Below, piece after piece: positions 27,000 to 35,694 of a stretch of 57,206 bases of DNA. Origin of the DNA: Embleya sp040605455. GTDB taxonomy: Bacteria; Actinomycetota; Actinomycetes; Streptomycetales; Streptomycetaceae. The translations under genes and the position numbers were made by a program. How positions within the stretch are numbered: the stretch's first letter is position 1; every line of letters begins with the position of its first letter. The notes under the pieces are model-generated. The model was not told where the DNA came from and searched no databases. It worked only from the letters and a program-made list of their open reading frames with translations. Location: contig NZ_JBEXCV010000045.1 of NCBI RefSeq assembly GCF_040605455.1, positions 1-57,206 of the forward strand, in the 5' to 3' direction.

Positions 27000-27470
27000 C
27001 GGATCGCCCATGGCGCGCACTGCGGCTCGCCGCACCTCCCCGGCGCCCCACCCCCGCCCGGCACTCCGCTCCCGGACCTCGGGCCGGGAGCCTGAGAACG
27101 TCCACGTCTGCCACGGCCTGGCCGGGGTGAGCCTATTCGGCGCGGCGGGTCCGCCCAGGCCGCCGCAGGTCGTCGGCGGGCGGGCGTGCGATGAAGAGCC
27201 ACGTGTGGGCGGCGATGACGATCCAGGTCCGCGGGCCGGCTGATTCGCGGTCGCGGAGCCTGGGGGCGGTCCAGCCGAGGGTGCGCTCGAACACACCGAA
27301 CGTGCGCGTTGTCGAAGCTGCGCAGGAACCACTGCCGGCACCGGTCGACGTCGGCGCCGGTCGCGTCGGTCCTGAACCACCACAACCGAACCGGTCTCGG
27401 GTCGCTGCCGCCGGGCAGGTGGTCGACCTGAAGCCGGATCACCGCCCCCACCCTCACCGTCTGCATCAAC
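27000..27470 (-). pseudogene. DDE transposase remnant (NF041680/IS701-like)
   Basis: The minus strand gives PGGSDPRPVRLWWFRTDATG, ADVDRCRQWFLRSFDNAHV and, in a second frame, RTLGWTAPRLRDRESAGPRT WIVIAAHTWLFIARP. These match the C-terminal third of the common Streptomyces transposase family in which W-W-S and DR-W-TW-L-IAAHTQLRLAR motifs occur. Several frame changes make it a remnant. A tail of the same kind of transposase is found separately at 37505-37670. Confidence 0.6.
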
Positions 27471-27574
27471 TACGGCGGCCGCGACGAGATCACACGGACA
27501 GCCGCAGCTCTTGCCCAGGCAGCCCACGCAGGCGACATCGACCCCGACCTCATCGGTGAAGGCGACTTCGCCCG
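27441..27574 (+). pseudogene. Undecaprenyl-diphosphate-synthase-like fragment
   Basis: TLTVCINYGGRDEITRTAAA then LAQAAHAGDIDPDLIGEGDF matches the central NYGGR.EI motif of isoprenyl (UPP) synthases. Only about 45 residues are present, fused at its end to an AbiEi-like piece. It is not a functional enzyme. Confidence 0.65.
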
Positions 27575-27965
27575 CTCGCGGGGCGTGTGCCGGCACCCCG
27601 ACGCGGCCAAGGCCGCGCGCACGCGGACCTGTTGGCGGTGTGTCTGCGGGCGGCCGTCGTGGCGCCTCGGGCGGTGGTGTGCGGGGAATCGGCCCTCGCG
27701 CTGCACGAGCTGATCGACGACATCCCCGCCGCGGTCCACATCGCGGTGCCCCGCGGGTCGACCCGGCCGACGATCTCCTACCTGCCCACCGTGGTCGCGC
27801 GGTACGCCGCCGCGACGTTCGACGTGGGCGCCGAGCGCTTCGACGCCGCCTCCGGCGAGACGATCCCCGTGTACGACGCCGCCCGCAGCGTCGTCGAAAT
27901 GCGCCATCGCGCCCGCATCGGCGAATCCCTCGCCCTGTCCGCGCTCGGCTGTCTACTCGCCGACC
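27575..27965 (+). pseudogene. AbiEi-type (type IV TA) antitoxin remnant
   Basis: After RHPDAAKA the protein shifts frame near 27600 and runs ADLLAVCLRAAVVAPRAVVC, GESALALHELIDDIPAAVHI AVPRG, then IPVYDAARSVVEMRHRARIG ESLALSALG. This is the conserved central part of AbiEi-family antitoxins, the DNA-binding partners of the AbiEii nucleotidyltransferase toxins. The N-terminal winged helix is missing, the end is cut off at about 27965, and no AbiEii toxin gene is present. Confidence 0.7.
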
Positions 27966-28228
27966 ACTCCGTCGATCGCTTCACGCAGCAGGTCGGCGTG
28001 GCCGTTGTGCCGCGCGTACTCCTCGATCATGTGGGTGAGGACGTAGCGCAGCGAGATGGTCTCGCCTCGGAAGTCGACTGTGTCGTCAAGGGAGTTGAAG
28101 GACGCGGCGACGGCACGGGCGCGGGCGCACTCCTCGCGCCAAACCCTGAACGCCTCGCCGACATCGGCGTCCTCGACGTGGAACTCGGCGAACGTGCCAT
28201 CGACCTCTATGCCGCTCCCATCGGGTGT
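27953..28228 (-). pseudogene. DinB/DUF664-family protein, C-terminal part
   Basis: The minus frame gives DGTFAEFHVEDADVGEAFRV, WREECARARAVAASFNSLDD TVDFRGETISLRYVLTHMIE, EYARHNGHADLLREAIDG, the C-terminal half of DUF664 (DinB superfamily, putative metal-dependent proteins). The metal-binding His residues HM.EEYARHNGH are intact. The N-terminal half is lacking; the frame simply runs on into the CRISPR array. Confidence 0.75.
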
Positions 28229-28293
28229 TGATGTCGTCCCGCGCGCGGCGGACGGCGCCGGCTGCGAGGTGTTTGCGGCCGGCGCCGCAGCCG

Positions 28294-28748
28294 GGGACAT
28301 CCCCGCGTGCGCGGGGCCGACGCCGCTACCGCAACGCAGTACGCGCCGAGCGCGGGAACATCCCCGCGTGCGCGGGGCCGATACGGCCACGATGGCGCTG
28401 CCGATGGCGAACGCCGGAGCATCCCCGCGTGCGCGGGGCCGATAACGTCGTGGACGGCCGCTGGCACATCGCAACGGGAGCATCCCCGCGTGCGCGGGGC
28501 CGATAGAGCGAACCCGGCGTACAGCGCGCACTTGCCGGGAGCATCCCCGCGTGCGCGGGGCCGATCGCACCCTGGCCCATCGAGACGAAGAGGCCGGAGG
28601 AGCATCCCCGCGTGCGCGGGGCCGATGGGAGATTACGAATCGGGAGTCCTACGCGCTCGGGAGCATCCCCGCGTGCGCGGGGCCGATTCGGGAAACGCCG
28701 TGGTCACTCGCGCGCCGGTGGGAGCATCCCCGCGTGCGCGGGGCCGAT
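28294..28748 (-). CRISPR. Type I-E-like CRISPR array, 8 repeats, 7 spacers
   Basis: 28-base repeats start at 28294, 28355, 28416, 28477, 28538, 28599, 28660 and 28721, an exact 61-base period with 33-base spacers. The palindromic core is CCCCGCGTGCGCGGGG. The minus-strand form ends GGGGATGCTCC, the usual 3' end of actinomycete type I-E repeats, so the array is transcribed leftwards. The left-most repeat (28294) has three changes and the next (28355) one, marking that end as the old trailer; the leader is at the right. All 7 spacers differ from one another. The adjacent cas genes survive only as fragments, so no new spacers or processing are expected from this locus alone. Confidence 0.97.
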
Positions 28749-28990
28749 ACTGGACGACCTGGGGTTCTACCAGTGGGTAACGCCGTTTTCATTCGGTTGC
28801 ATCTTGCCACCCATCCGCTGTCTCCCACGAAAACCGATCGCCTTCGACATCACCGTAGTTCAACCGGCAACCCCTCCAACGCTGTTCCACGGGACGAACC
28901 CAAGGGGCCGACATCGCATCGCTGCGCCGGACCGGACGGGCGTGCCGGTCCAAGGTCCGCGCGGAGCCGACCAGACCAGGCCACGGGACA
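28749..28990 (-). promoter_or_regulatory. Presumed CRISPR leader region
   Basis: The sequence right of the newest repeat is somewhat less GC-rich than its surroundings (around 28780-28870, with GTTTTCATTC and CGAAAACCG). It lies on the side from which a minus-strand array would be transcribed. No defined promoter was found. It is followed by a Tn3 transposase remnant. Confidence 0.5.
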
Positions 28991-28999
28991 ACGTGCCGG

Positions 29000-29840
29000 C
29001 TGAAGGAACGTCCCTGCTTGCGCGGTCCTCGTACTCGGCACACTGGCGACGGATGCTCTCCCCGCTGCTGTCAGCGTGGGAGCTGAAAGCAACAACACCG
29101 CCTACCGCCCCGTGATGGACGCGATCGAATCCGCGACGTGCACTACTCGGCGATCCGCCAGCCGCAGGACCCGCAGGAGTTCATCGCCGCCCTGCAGAAG
29201 CGGCTGCGCGACGCACTCACGGGCTTCGACCGGGCCTTGGAGCTCGGCACCACGGGCGGGGTGGAGATCACCAGGAAACACGACGAGCCGTGGAACAGGG
29301 TGTCCCCGCTGGCCAAGCAGGAGGAACCGGAGAACCTGGTCGCCCTGAAAGCCGAGATCCAGCGCCGCTGGGGGACGATCGACCTGATCGACATCCTTAA
29401 AGAAGCCGAGTTCGCCACCGGCTTCACCTCCGAGTTCACCTCGGTGGCCTCCCGGGAGGTGGTCCCACGGGACGTCCTGCGGCGCCGGCTGCTGCTGGTG
29501 CTGTTCGCGCTGGGCACCAACATGGGCATCAAGCGGGTGGTGGCCACCGGCAAGCACGGCGAGTCCGAGGAGGTCCAGCGCCGAATCCGGCACCTGTTCG
29601 TGAACCGGGCCAACATGAGGGCCGCGCTGATCAAGCTGGTCAACAGCACCTTCGCGGCCAGGGACGAGGGCTGGTGGGGCGTAGGCACCGCGTGCCCCTC
29701 CGACGGCCGCAAGTTCGGCGCCTGGTCCAGCAACTTCATGACCGAGTGGCACCAGCGCTAGCGGGGACCCGGCGTGATGATCTACTGGTACGTGGAGCGC
29801 AAGTCGGAGTGCATCTACTCCTAGCTCAAACACTACTCGG
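29000..29840 (+). pseudogene. Tn3-family transposase remnant
   Basis: Pieces in several frames: RSSYSAHWRRMLSPLLSAWE (about 29025-29085), SNNTAYRPVMDAIE (29088-29130), then RIRDVHYSAIRQPQDPQEFI through to FMTEWHQR (29126-29761) and, past the TAG at 29760, GVMIYWYVERKSECIYS ended by another TAG. This is the central and catalytic part of a Tn3 transposase (TGFTSEFTSVASREVVPRDV, ALGTNMGIKRVVATGKHGES, FGAWSSNFMTEWH). About 400 N-terminal residues, a segment between MDAIE and RIRDV, and the C-terminus are missing. It ends at about 29840, where the Cas3 remnant begins. Confidence 0.85.
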
Positions 29841-30576
29841 CCGTGCTGGACCCGGTCGACGAGGACGGCGCGTTCGCGGTGCCCGGGACGTGGGGCGAGA
29901 AGATCTACGACAAGTCGCTGCTGCTCGGTACCCGGGACGAGTTGCGCGAGCGTCCGGCCATCGCCGTGCCCGAGGACGTGCAACGGGTGATCGACAACGT
30001 CTACACGGACGCGTTCCTCCTGGGACCGGCGGCATCGTCCGGCGTCTCGCCGGCGCCGGACGCGGCTGCGCGCGCCGCGGCGGAGCGTCGCCGCGTCGCC
30101 CGTGAGGCCGCCGAGCGTGCCCTGGCGAACATGGTGTCGGTCAAACCCCCGCACGAGTCCCGCCACGACCTGCAGCAGCGCTTCAGTCGGGGCACCGGCT
30201 TGATCGACGAGGCCCTGATCACCACTCGTCTGGGCGCCGACTCGGGGCAGTTGGTGTGCGTGTACGAGCAGGGCCACGACCGCTGGAGCCTGGACGAGGC
30301 CGGCGAGGTCCCGGTCCCGGCTGGGGCTCGGCCCGCGCGCTGACCCGCGAGCGGCTGAAGGCGATCGCGGCCTTCATGATCCCCACGCCGGGGTCGTGGC
30401 CGGCCGCCGGCGCGGATCTGGCCGAGCTGCCGCGGTCGTGGCAGCGCAGCGCCGTCGCCCGGTACTGGGTGGTGCTTCCGATGCACCGCACCGCGCGGGG
30501 GACCTGGCGGGGACGGTTGGCACGCGGACCGGTCGCCTACGACGGCGAGCGCGGGCCGCGCGAGGTGGAGGAGTAG
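29841..30576 (+). pseudogene. cas3: Cas3 C-terminal remnant (type I CRISPR helicase-nuclease)
   Basis: About 240 residues match the C-terminal region of actinomycete Cas3. They include GTWGEKIYDKSLLLGTRDEL, AVPEDVQRVIDNVYTDAFLL and TTRLGADSGQLVCVYEQGHD with RWSLD. A -1-type shift near 30325 follows, then ALTRERLKAIAAFMIPTPGS and ELPRSWQRSAVARYWVVLPM up to GPVAYDGERGPREVEE. HD nuclease and helicase motifs are absent; the Tn3 remnant occupies their place. Intact Cas3 unwinds and degrades Cascade-bound DNA; this piece cannot. The position next to an I-E array supports the identification. Confidence 0.8.
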
Positions 30577-30875
30577 GTGCGGGCGTCGGGCGCGGGGACG
30601 AACGGGCGGCGCACGGCAACGGCCTGTGTCTTTGGGGGAATCGCCAATCGGGTCCGCGTGGTCGGTGCGCTTCTGTAGCGTGACGTGACGTCGCCCTTGG
30701 GTGTCGCGGCCGTGTTCATGGCCGAGCCGCGGCATGCCGGAAGGACGTCGACCGTCGAGTCGTCGACGGCGCGCCATCGTTTGCCGGCGTCGCGACCCAC
30801 AGCGCTCACACTTCCGAGGCACCCGGAGAGGGGACCACCGTTGTCGATGGCCGGCACCGCGCCGGCCTGCACACC
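30577..30875. other. Gap between cas3 and cas7e remnants
   Basis: In a type I-E operon cas8e and cas11 would lie here. No recognisable piece of either is seen in the 300 bases, only open GC-rich frames. Confidence 0.5.
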
Positions 30876-31615
30876 GTGCTGGCGTGCGGCGTCGGCGCGG
30901 AGAAGCCGAAGGAGCCCACGGACCCGAACGAGCCGTGGGACACCAACGCCATGGTGTACGTCCCCGGCACCGCCATCGGCGAACTCGCCTCCATCGCGGC
31001 CGAGTTCCGGGCCGAGCTCTCAGGCGCCAAGGACGGCAGGAGCATCAAGCCCAAGGACAAGGGCGTCCTGCCCGCCGACCGAATCGACGCCAGGCTGCGC
31101 TCGCGCAACGGCGTGATCAACCTCTTCGGCCGCATGCTCGCCGAGATCGACGACGCCAAGGTCGACGGCGCCGCCCAGGTCGCCCACGCGTTCACCACCC
31201 ACGCCACCGACACCGAGATCGACATCATGCGCGTGGTCCAGGACGACACCGGCGTCGATGCCGTCGTCGAGGCCCCCGGCGGCGGCGAACAACGTGTCGC
31301 CATCTCCACCGCCGCCCTCAGCTGTCTCCTCCTGGCCCCGGCACCTCCATCACCGCCCGCGCCCTGAGCACCCTCGCCCGACACGGCACCACCGTGCTGC
31401 GCGTGGGCGTCGGCGGCGTGCGCTGCTACGCCGCGATCGCCCCGACCAACGCCACCAGTCGCCGGCTCGAACACCAGGCCCGCTCCTGGGCCGATGATGC
31501 CACCCGTACCGCCGTCGCCCACCGCATGTACGCGCTCCGCTTCAGCGCCGCGCCCGCCGGCGCCACGATCACCCAGCTGCGCGGCTACGAGGGCGACCGG
31601 ATGAAGGCGCTGTAC
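30876..31615 (+). pseudogene. In-frame Cas7e-Cas1 chimera, frameshifted
   Basis: Residues 8-116 match Cas7e of Streptomyces type I-E: EKPKEPTDPNEPWDTNAMVY VPGTAIGELA, KPKDKGVLPADRID, NGVINLFGRMLAEIDDAKVD GAAQVAHAFTTHATDTEID. At about 31224, with no frame change, the sequence becomes Cas1: VVQDDTGVDAV, AISTAALSCLLL. One lost base near 31340 shifts the frame, and Cas1 continues as GPGTSITARALSTLARHGTT VLRVGVGGVRCYAAIAPTNA, then ARSWADDATRTAVAHRMYAL RFSAAP, ITQLRGYEGDRMKALY. Cas5e, Cas6e and most of Cas1, including its catalytic residues, are lost. The deletion kept the reading frame, but the later indel kills it. Confidence 0.82.
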
Positions 31616-32486
31616 AACGACGACTTCAAGCGCGTGGAATCGCACGACTGCCCGATGTCCACCTGCGCCGCCCCCGCGGGCTCCCCGTGCCGGACCGGCA
31701 AGGGGAAGGTGGCCATCCGGTACCACACCGCCCGCTTCCGCCTCGTACCCCAACTCGCCAAGGCGCTGAGCGTGCCGACGCCAGCCGTACGCAAGCCGGG
31801 GTCCGTGTGGGCCGAGCTGCCCCAGCCGGTGAGCGCCGGCGCCGAACCGGTCGGGCACGTCCGCCTCGGGTACGCCCGCGCCTCGACCGCCCGGCAGTCC
31901 TTCGACGCGCAGCTCGACTCACTCGCCGAGGCCGGACTGACGCGCATCTTCTCGGAGAAGATCTCCACCCGCGCCACCCGGCGCCCCGAGTTGGAGGCCG
32001 CCGTCAAGCTCGCCGGGGAGATCCGTTCCTCCGGCGTTCGCCGTCACCCTCGTCGTCCACGAGCACAAGCGGCTCGGCCGAGGCATCGAACTCGCCATGC
32101 TCGCCGAAGAGCTGAAGGCGAGCGATGTCGGGCTGGAGTTCCTCACAGGCGAACTCAAGGGCTCGCACGACCCGTCCGGGATCGTGTTCACGGTGCCGGC
32201 CGCGATGTCGGGCATGGAGCACGAGTACATCCGCGACCGCACCCTGGAGGGCCGTGAGTCCGCCCGCAAGCGTGGCAAGACGATCGGTGGCGTGGGCGTC
32301 ACCGACGAGTCGATGCTTTCCATGGCCCTCCACCTGCGCGAGCAGGAGATGAGCCTGCGCGACATCGCCAAACGCCTCGTCATCACCACCGGCACGAAGA
32401 AAGGCCGGCACCCCTCACCCGCCACCGTCATGCGCATGCTGCGTGAACACGACGAGCACACAACCGCGATGGAAACCACCGGCTGA
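31601..32486 (+). pseudogene. Serine recombinase (resolvase family), one-base frameshift
   Basis: The frame opens at ATG 31601, overlapping the last Cas1 residues. The N-terminus holds a Cys-rich motif (SHDCPMSTCAAPAGSPCRTG KGKVAIRYHTARF). The catalytic domain follows: RLGYARASTARQSFDAQLDS LAEAG, with the usual Y-x-R-x-S nucleophile Ser in YARAST. A single extra T near 32035 (SSGV then AVTLVVHEHKRLGRGIELAM) shifts the frame. The rest is complete: EYIRDRTLEGRESARKRGKT IGG and a C-terminal helix-turn-helix to MLREHDEHTTAMETTG. It would have cut and rejoined DNA at specific sites. Another copy of its 3' end lies at 34490-34585. Confidence 0.85.
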
Positions 32487-32673
32487 CCCGCGGCCCAGCC
32501 CTTGATGCCGACTCCGCGAGATGAGTGATCACCTCGTGCCCGTCTTGGCTTGTGCGCCCACCAACTACCAGTAAGGCCCGTGGGGATGGGCGCCGCGCAA
32601 GAGGCCAGTGATCGTCACGGCGGGGGTTGAAAACACCCAGGCAGGCTTCGGGCGGAGACGGCGCGGCATGGTC
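32487..32673. other. Short gap, convergent gene ends
   Basis: The recombinase ends on plus and the SDR ends on minus. No obvious terminator or gene. Confidence 0.4.
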
Positions 32674-33408
32674 TCACCAGGGAATCGGCCCGTCCTCGGC
32701 CAAAAAGGCGCCCGTCGGGCCGTCTTCGCCCGCCGTCGCCAGGTCAACCGCCAGGGCCGCGCCCTCCTCCGCCGTGCGTATCCCGGTGTGGCGGTTGAGG
32801 TCGGTCGCGCAGTAGCCGGGACTCACCGCGTTGACCAGGATCCCTTCGGCGCGCAGTTCATTGGCGTAGAGCACGGTGATCGCGTTCAGCGCGCTCTTCG
32901 AGGTGCAGTAAGGGAGGAGGATCGAGGAGTAGGCGGACCACGGGCTGCGCGGGTCGGCCAGGTGGGTGAGGGAGCCGAGTTCGCTGGACATGTTGACGAT
33001 GCGTGCGGCGGCCGAGCGGCGGAGCAGGGGAAGCATGGCGTGGGTCACCGCGATGACGCCGAACACGTTGGTCTCGTAGACCTGGCGGACGGTAGCGGCT
33101 GGGGTTTCACTCGGTTTTTGCGGTCCGGCGGCGATCGCGGCGTTGTTGACGAGGATGTCGAGGCGGCCGAACGTGGCGTCGATGTGCTGGGCGGCGGCCT
33201 GGACCGAGGTCTCGTCGGTGACGTCCAGCGGAACGAACCGTACGTCGGCGCCGCCCGCGCGAAGCTCCTCGGTCGCCGCCTCGCCACGCTCGGCGTTGCG
33301 GGCGCCGATCAGCACGGTGATGCCGAGGGCCGCGAGCCTGCGCGCCGTTTCCTTGCCGATGCCCTTGTTCGCGCCGGTGATCAGAGCAGTCTTCTGCGAA
33401 GTCGTCAT
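32674..33408 (-). CDS. Short-chain dehydrogenase/reductase (SDR)
   Basis: The 244-residue classical SDR has the cofactor motif TALITGANKGIGKETARRLA (TGxxxGIG), the structural NNAA motif in LDILVNNAAIAAG, and the catalytic Ser in NMSSELGS. The YxxxK is in LPYCTSKSALNAIT. Arg residues after the second strand (GARNAERGE) suggest NADP(H). It is close to the SDRs with sequence xxVNAVSPGYCATDLNRHTG that reduce small carbonyls. The start at 33408 (TTSQKT) is used; the frame extends eight codons further to a GTG without advantage. It is divergent from a LysR gene 71 bases away, which probably regulates it. Confidence 0.92.
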   Translation of the reverse strand: MTTSQKTALITGANKGIGKETARRLAALGITVLIGARNAERGEAATEELRAGGADVRFVPLDVTDETSVQAAAQHIDATFGRLDILVNNAAIAAGPQKPSETPAATVRQVYETNVFGVIAVTHAMLPLLRRSAAARIVNMSSELGSLTHLADPRSPWSAYSSILLPYCTSKSALNAITVLYANELRAEGILVNAVSPGYCATDLNRHTGIRTAEEGAALAVDLATAGEDGPTGAFLAEDGPIPW

Positions 33409-33479
33409 GGTACCCAGCCTCCCCTCACCCACGGGCGGCAGGGAAAGACCAGAAGACTCTGGATCTATAGTCCACGGAT

Positions 33480-34427
33480 ATGAGTGAGCTGGAGGTGCGG
33501 GAGCTGAGGTACTTCATCGCGGTCGCCGAGGAACTGAACTTCAGCCGGGCCGCGCAACGCCTGGGGATGGCGCAGCCCCCGCTGTCGAAGGCGATCGCTC
33601 AGATGGAGTCCCGGCTCGGGGTACGCCTGCTGGAGCGCACCACCCGGCAGGTGAGGCTGACCAACGCCGGTCAGGTGCTGCTCGACCAGGCCCGGATCGC
33701 GGTCGACGCGGTGCACGCGGCGGCCCGGCGAGCACGCCGGGCGGGTCAGCCGACACCCCAGCTCGTCGTGGCGGTCAAACCGGGAGGCGATGCCGGGCTG
33801 CTGCGGGAGATCCTCGCCGCCTACCGGGGAAGGGGTTCGCATCTGCCGCCGCCTGAAGTCGTCGTCGGCGGCGGCGGAGAGCCGATCGCCATGCTGCGGG
33901 ACGGCCGTGCCGACGTAGCGCTGCTGCGCAGCCCGTTCGACGGTCAAGGGCTGGATTCCCAGACACTCGTGGTCGAGCCGCGACTGGCCGTCCTCCCCGC
34001 CGCGCACCGCCTGGCCGGACGCCGGCGACTGCGGCTGACCGACCTCAAGGGCGAACCGATCCCGCGCTGGAAGGGGGCCGCCCCCTCCACCACCGCCTAC
34101 TACACCGGCTGCGACGGCGCAGAAGAAGCAGGCGATGGCCACACAGGCTCGGCGCCGGCTGACACTCCTGAGGGGCCGCTCGTGGCCGGCGTCGAGCAAC
34201 TCCTGGAGGTGGTCGCGCTGGGGCAGGCGGTGGCGTTCCTGTCACGCTCCACCACCGAGCGGCACCAGCGTCCGGACATCGCATACCGGCCGGTCACCGG
34301 CCTCAGCCCCAGCGCGGTCATGGTCGCCTGGCCGGAGACCTCGCGATCCGCAGCCGTCGCCACCTTTGTCCAAGCCGCCCACGACGTCGCCACCCACCAC
34401 CCTGACCACATGACCGCACTGGCCTGA
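33480..34427 (+). CDS. LysR-family transcriptional regulator
   Basis: The 315-residue protein has an N-terminal winged helix (ELEVRELRYFIAVAEELNFS, RAAQRLGMAQPPLSKAIAQM, ESRLGVRLLERTTRQVRLTN) followed by a LysR substrate-binding domain to about residue 300 (VDAVHAAARRARRAGQ, VVVGGGGEPIAMLRDGRADV, LLRSPFDGQGLDSQTLVVEP). LysR regulators commonly act on a divergent gene; here that is the SDR at 32674-33408, with both promoters in the 71-base gap. No obvious T-N11-A site is clear. The ATG at 33480 gives the family N-terminus. Confidence 0.93.
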   Translation: MSELEVRELRYFIAVAEELNFSRAAQRLGMAQPPLSKAIAQMESRLGVRLLERTTRQVRLTNAGQVLLDQARIAVDAVHAAARRARRAGQPTPQLVVAVKPGGDAGLLREILAAYRGRGSHLPPPEVVVGGGGEPIAMLRDGRADVALLRSPFDGQGLDSQTLVVEPRLAVLPAAHRLAGRRRLRLTDLKGEPIPRWKGAAPSTTAYYTGCDGAEEAGDGHTGSAPADTPEGPLVAGVEQLLEVVALGQAVAFLSRSTTERHQRPDIAYRPVTGLSPSAVMVAWPETSRSAAVATFVQAAHDVATHHPDHMTALA

Positions 34428-34489
34428 CCGGCGTACTCAACCCCTGGTCGCGCCGACCACGCGCTTCTTTCCTCGCCCCGATAGCCAGA

Positions 34490-34585
34490 CAGCAACCGGC
34501 GCGAAGAATGGCCAGCTCCCACCCGTCACCGTCATGCGCATGCCGCGGGAACACGACCAACAGGCAGTGATGACAACTGACCGAC
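34490..34585 (+). pseudogene. Second copy of recombinase 3' end
   Basis: The frame reading AKNGQLPPVTVMRMPREHDQ then QAVMTTD corresponds to the last 27 residues of the recombinase at 31601-32486 (KKGRHPSPATVMRMLREHDE and HTTAMETTG). Nucleotide identity is visible around CACCGTCATGCGCATG. So the SDR-LysR block is bracketed by two recombinase 3' ends in the same orientation. Confidence 0.75.
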
Positions 34586-34975
34586 ACATCGGCCGCGCCA
34601 CAGCCGGCCCGGCCGGCGCCTCCCAACCACGCGACCGCCCGGGCGGATGGAGAGGTTTCCCGGCCGGGATCGGCAGGTGACCGCCGGACCGGATCGCGCC
34701 GGCGAGTACGAGCGGGGACGATCTCCCGATCCTCTCCGACGTGGCCGTCCACGCCACAGAGCCCAGCAATTGCGTCCGAAGCCGAGTACCGCGCTGCGGG
34801 ACACCGGCGAGGGCGGCTCCGAACCGCCCCGCCGGCCAGCCCGGTTCCGGGCCGACTCGGCCGCCTCGGGCCGGGCGGGTGTGCACACGGCCGTGGAAGC
34901 AGTACGTCCACCGCGAGGTGCGGCGAGTGCCTGCCACCGGGCACCCCGTTTCCTCCGATCTCTGCCCCTCGTCCG
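34586..34975. other. Gap, nothing recognised
   Basis: About 390 bases with no gene pattern on either strand; the open frames are Arg/Pro-rich and GC-driven. Confidence 0.4.
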
Positions 34976-35392
34976 ATGCCGTTCCTGCCGCGCCGAATCT
35001 GGTCGGATGAGGACTGGTATCGCACCCAACTCGGTTACTGCTTCCGCGATATGGACGAGAAGTGGGATGTCTTCGTCGAGGATCATGTTGTTTTCCCGCA
35101 CCGAAGCTGGACGGGGCACGGGGTCTTCGAAGCGACCTTTGCCCCAGCCGACGGCGGTGGCCGGCAGATCGCCGAGGCCGTGGCGGAACGCGACCTGGAG
35201 CGCTATCGCGGTGATGATGAGTACGACTGCCTGACGCTGGAGCTGGTGCTCAGCGCAATCGTTCTCGGAGAGCCCTCTCGAGAACTCCGGAAAAATTGGT
35301 GGAGTCGACCCGACCCGGAAGAGGTCGGGAGCACGGATGTTCCCGCTTGGCTCGTGCGACACAGCACTCTCGGCCTGCGCGCGGATTCATAG
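34976..35392 (+). CDS. Conserved hypothetical protein
   Basis: The 138-residue, acidic protein is of a type seen widely in Streptomyces: FLPRRIWSDEDWYRTQLGYC, FRDMDEKWDVFVEDHVVFPH RSWTGHGVFEATFAP, DLERYRGDDEYDCLTLELVL SAIVLGEP. The compact pattern with several Trp residues suggests a small soluble domain. The function is unknown. No strong ribosome binding site precedes the ATG. It has no partner nearby, as its neighbours are remnants. Confidence 0.7.
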   Translation: MPFLPRRIWSDEDWYRTQLGYCFRDMDEKWDVFVEDHVVFPHRSWTGHGVFEATFAPADGGGRQIAEAVAERDLERYRGDDEYDCLTLELVLSAIVLGEPSRELRKNWWSRPDPEEVGSTDVPAWLVRHSTLGLRADS

Positions 35393-35694
35393 GTCGCGCC
35401 GCCCGCCGGTCAGCTGGGCTGGACCTGTTCAGACCAGCCCCGGTGCCTTCGGTCGTATCAGCAGGAGCGGGCGGCCGCAGGCGATGGCCCATACGACGGT
35501 GGCTCGGGGGGTGGCATCGCGGGCGTGGATGGCCCCGGTGGGCGGCGGCGAGTTCGGGCAGCCCCCGGTGCTCAGCGTGTTCTCGCGGCATGGGTCACGG
35601 CCGCGAGCGCCTTCGACAACCCCGGCGGTGTGCGCCTGTTCTCGGTGTCGCCGCCCGCCGATCCACCCTCGTCGGGTTCGGTGCCCACTCGAAC
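35393..35694. other. Gap between convergent genes
   Basis: No gene or clear terminator recognised in 300 bases. Confidence 0.4.
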
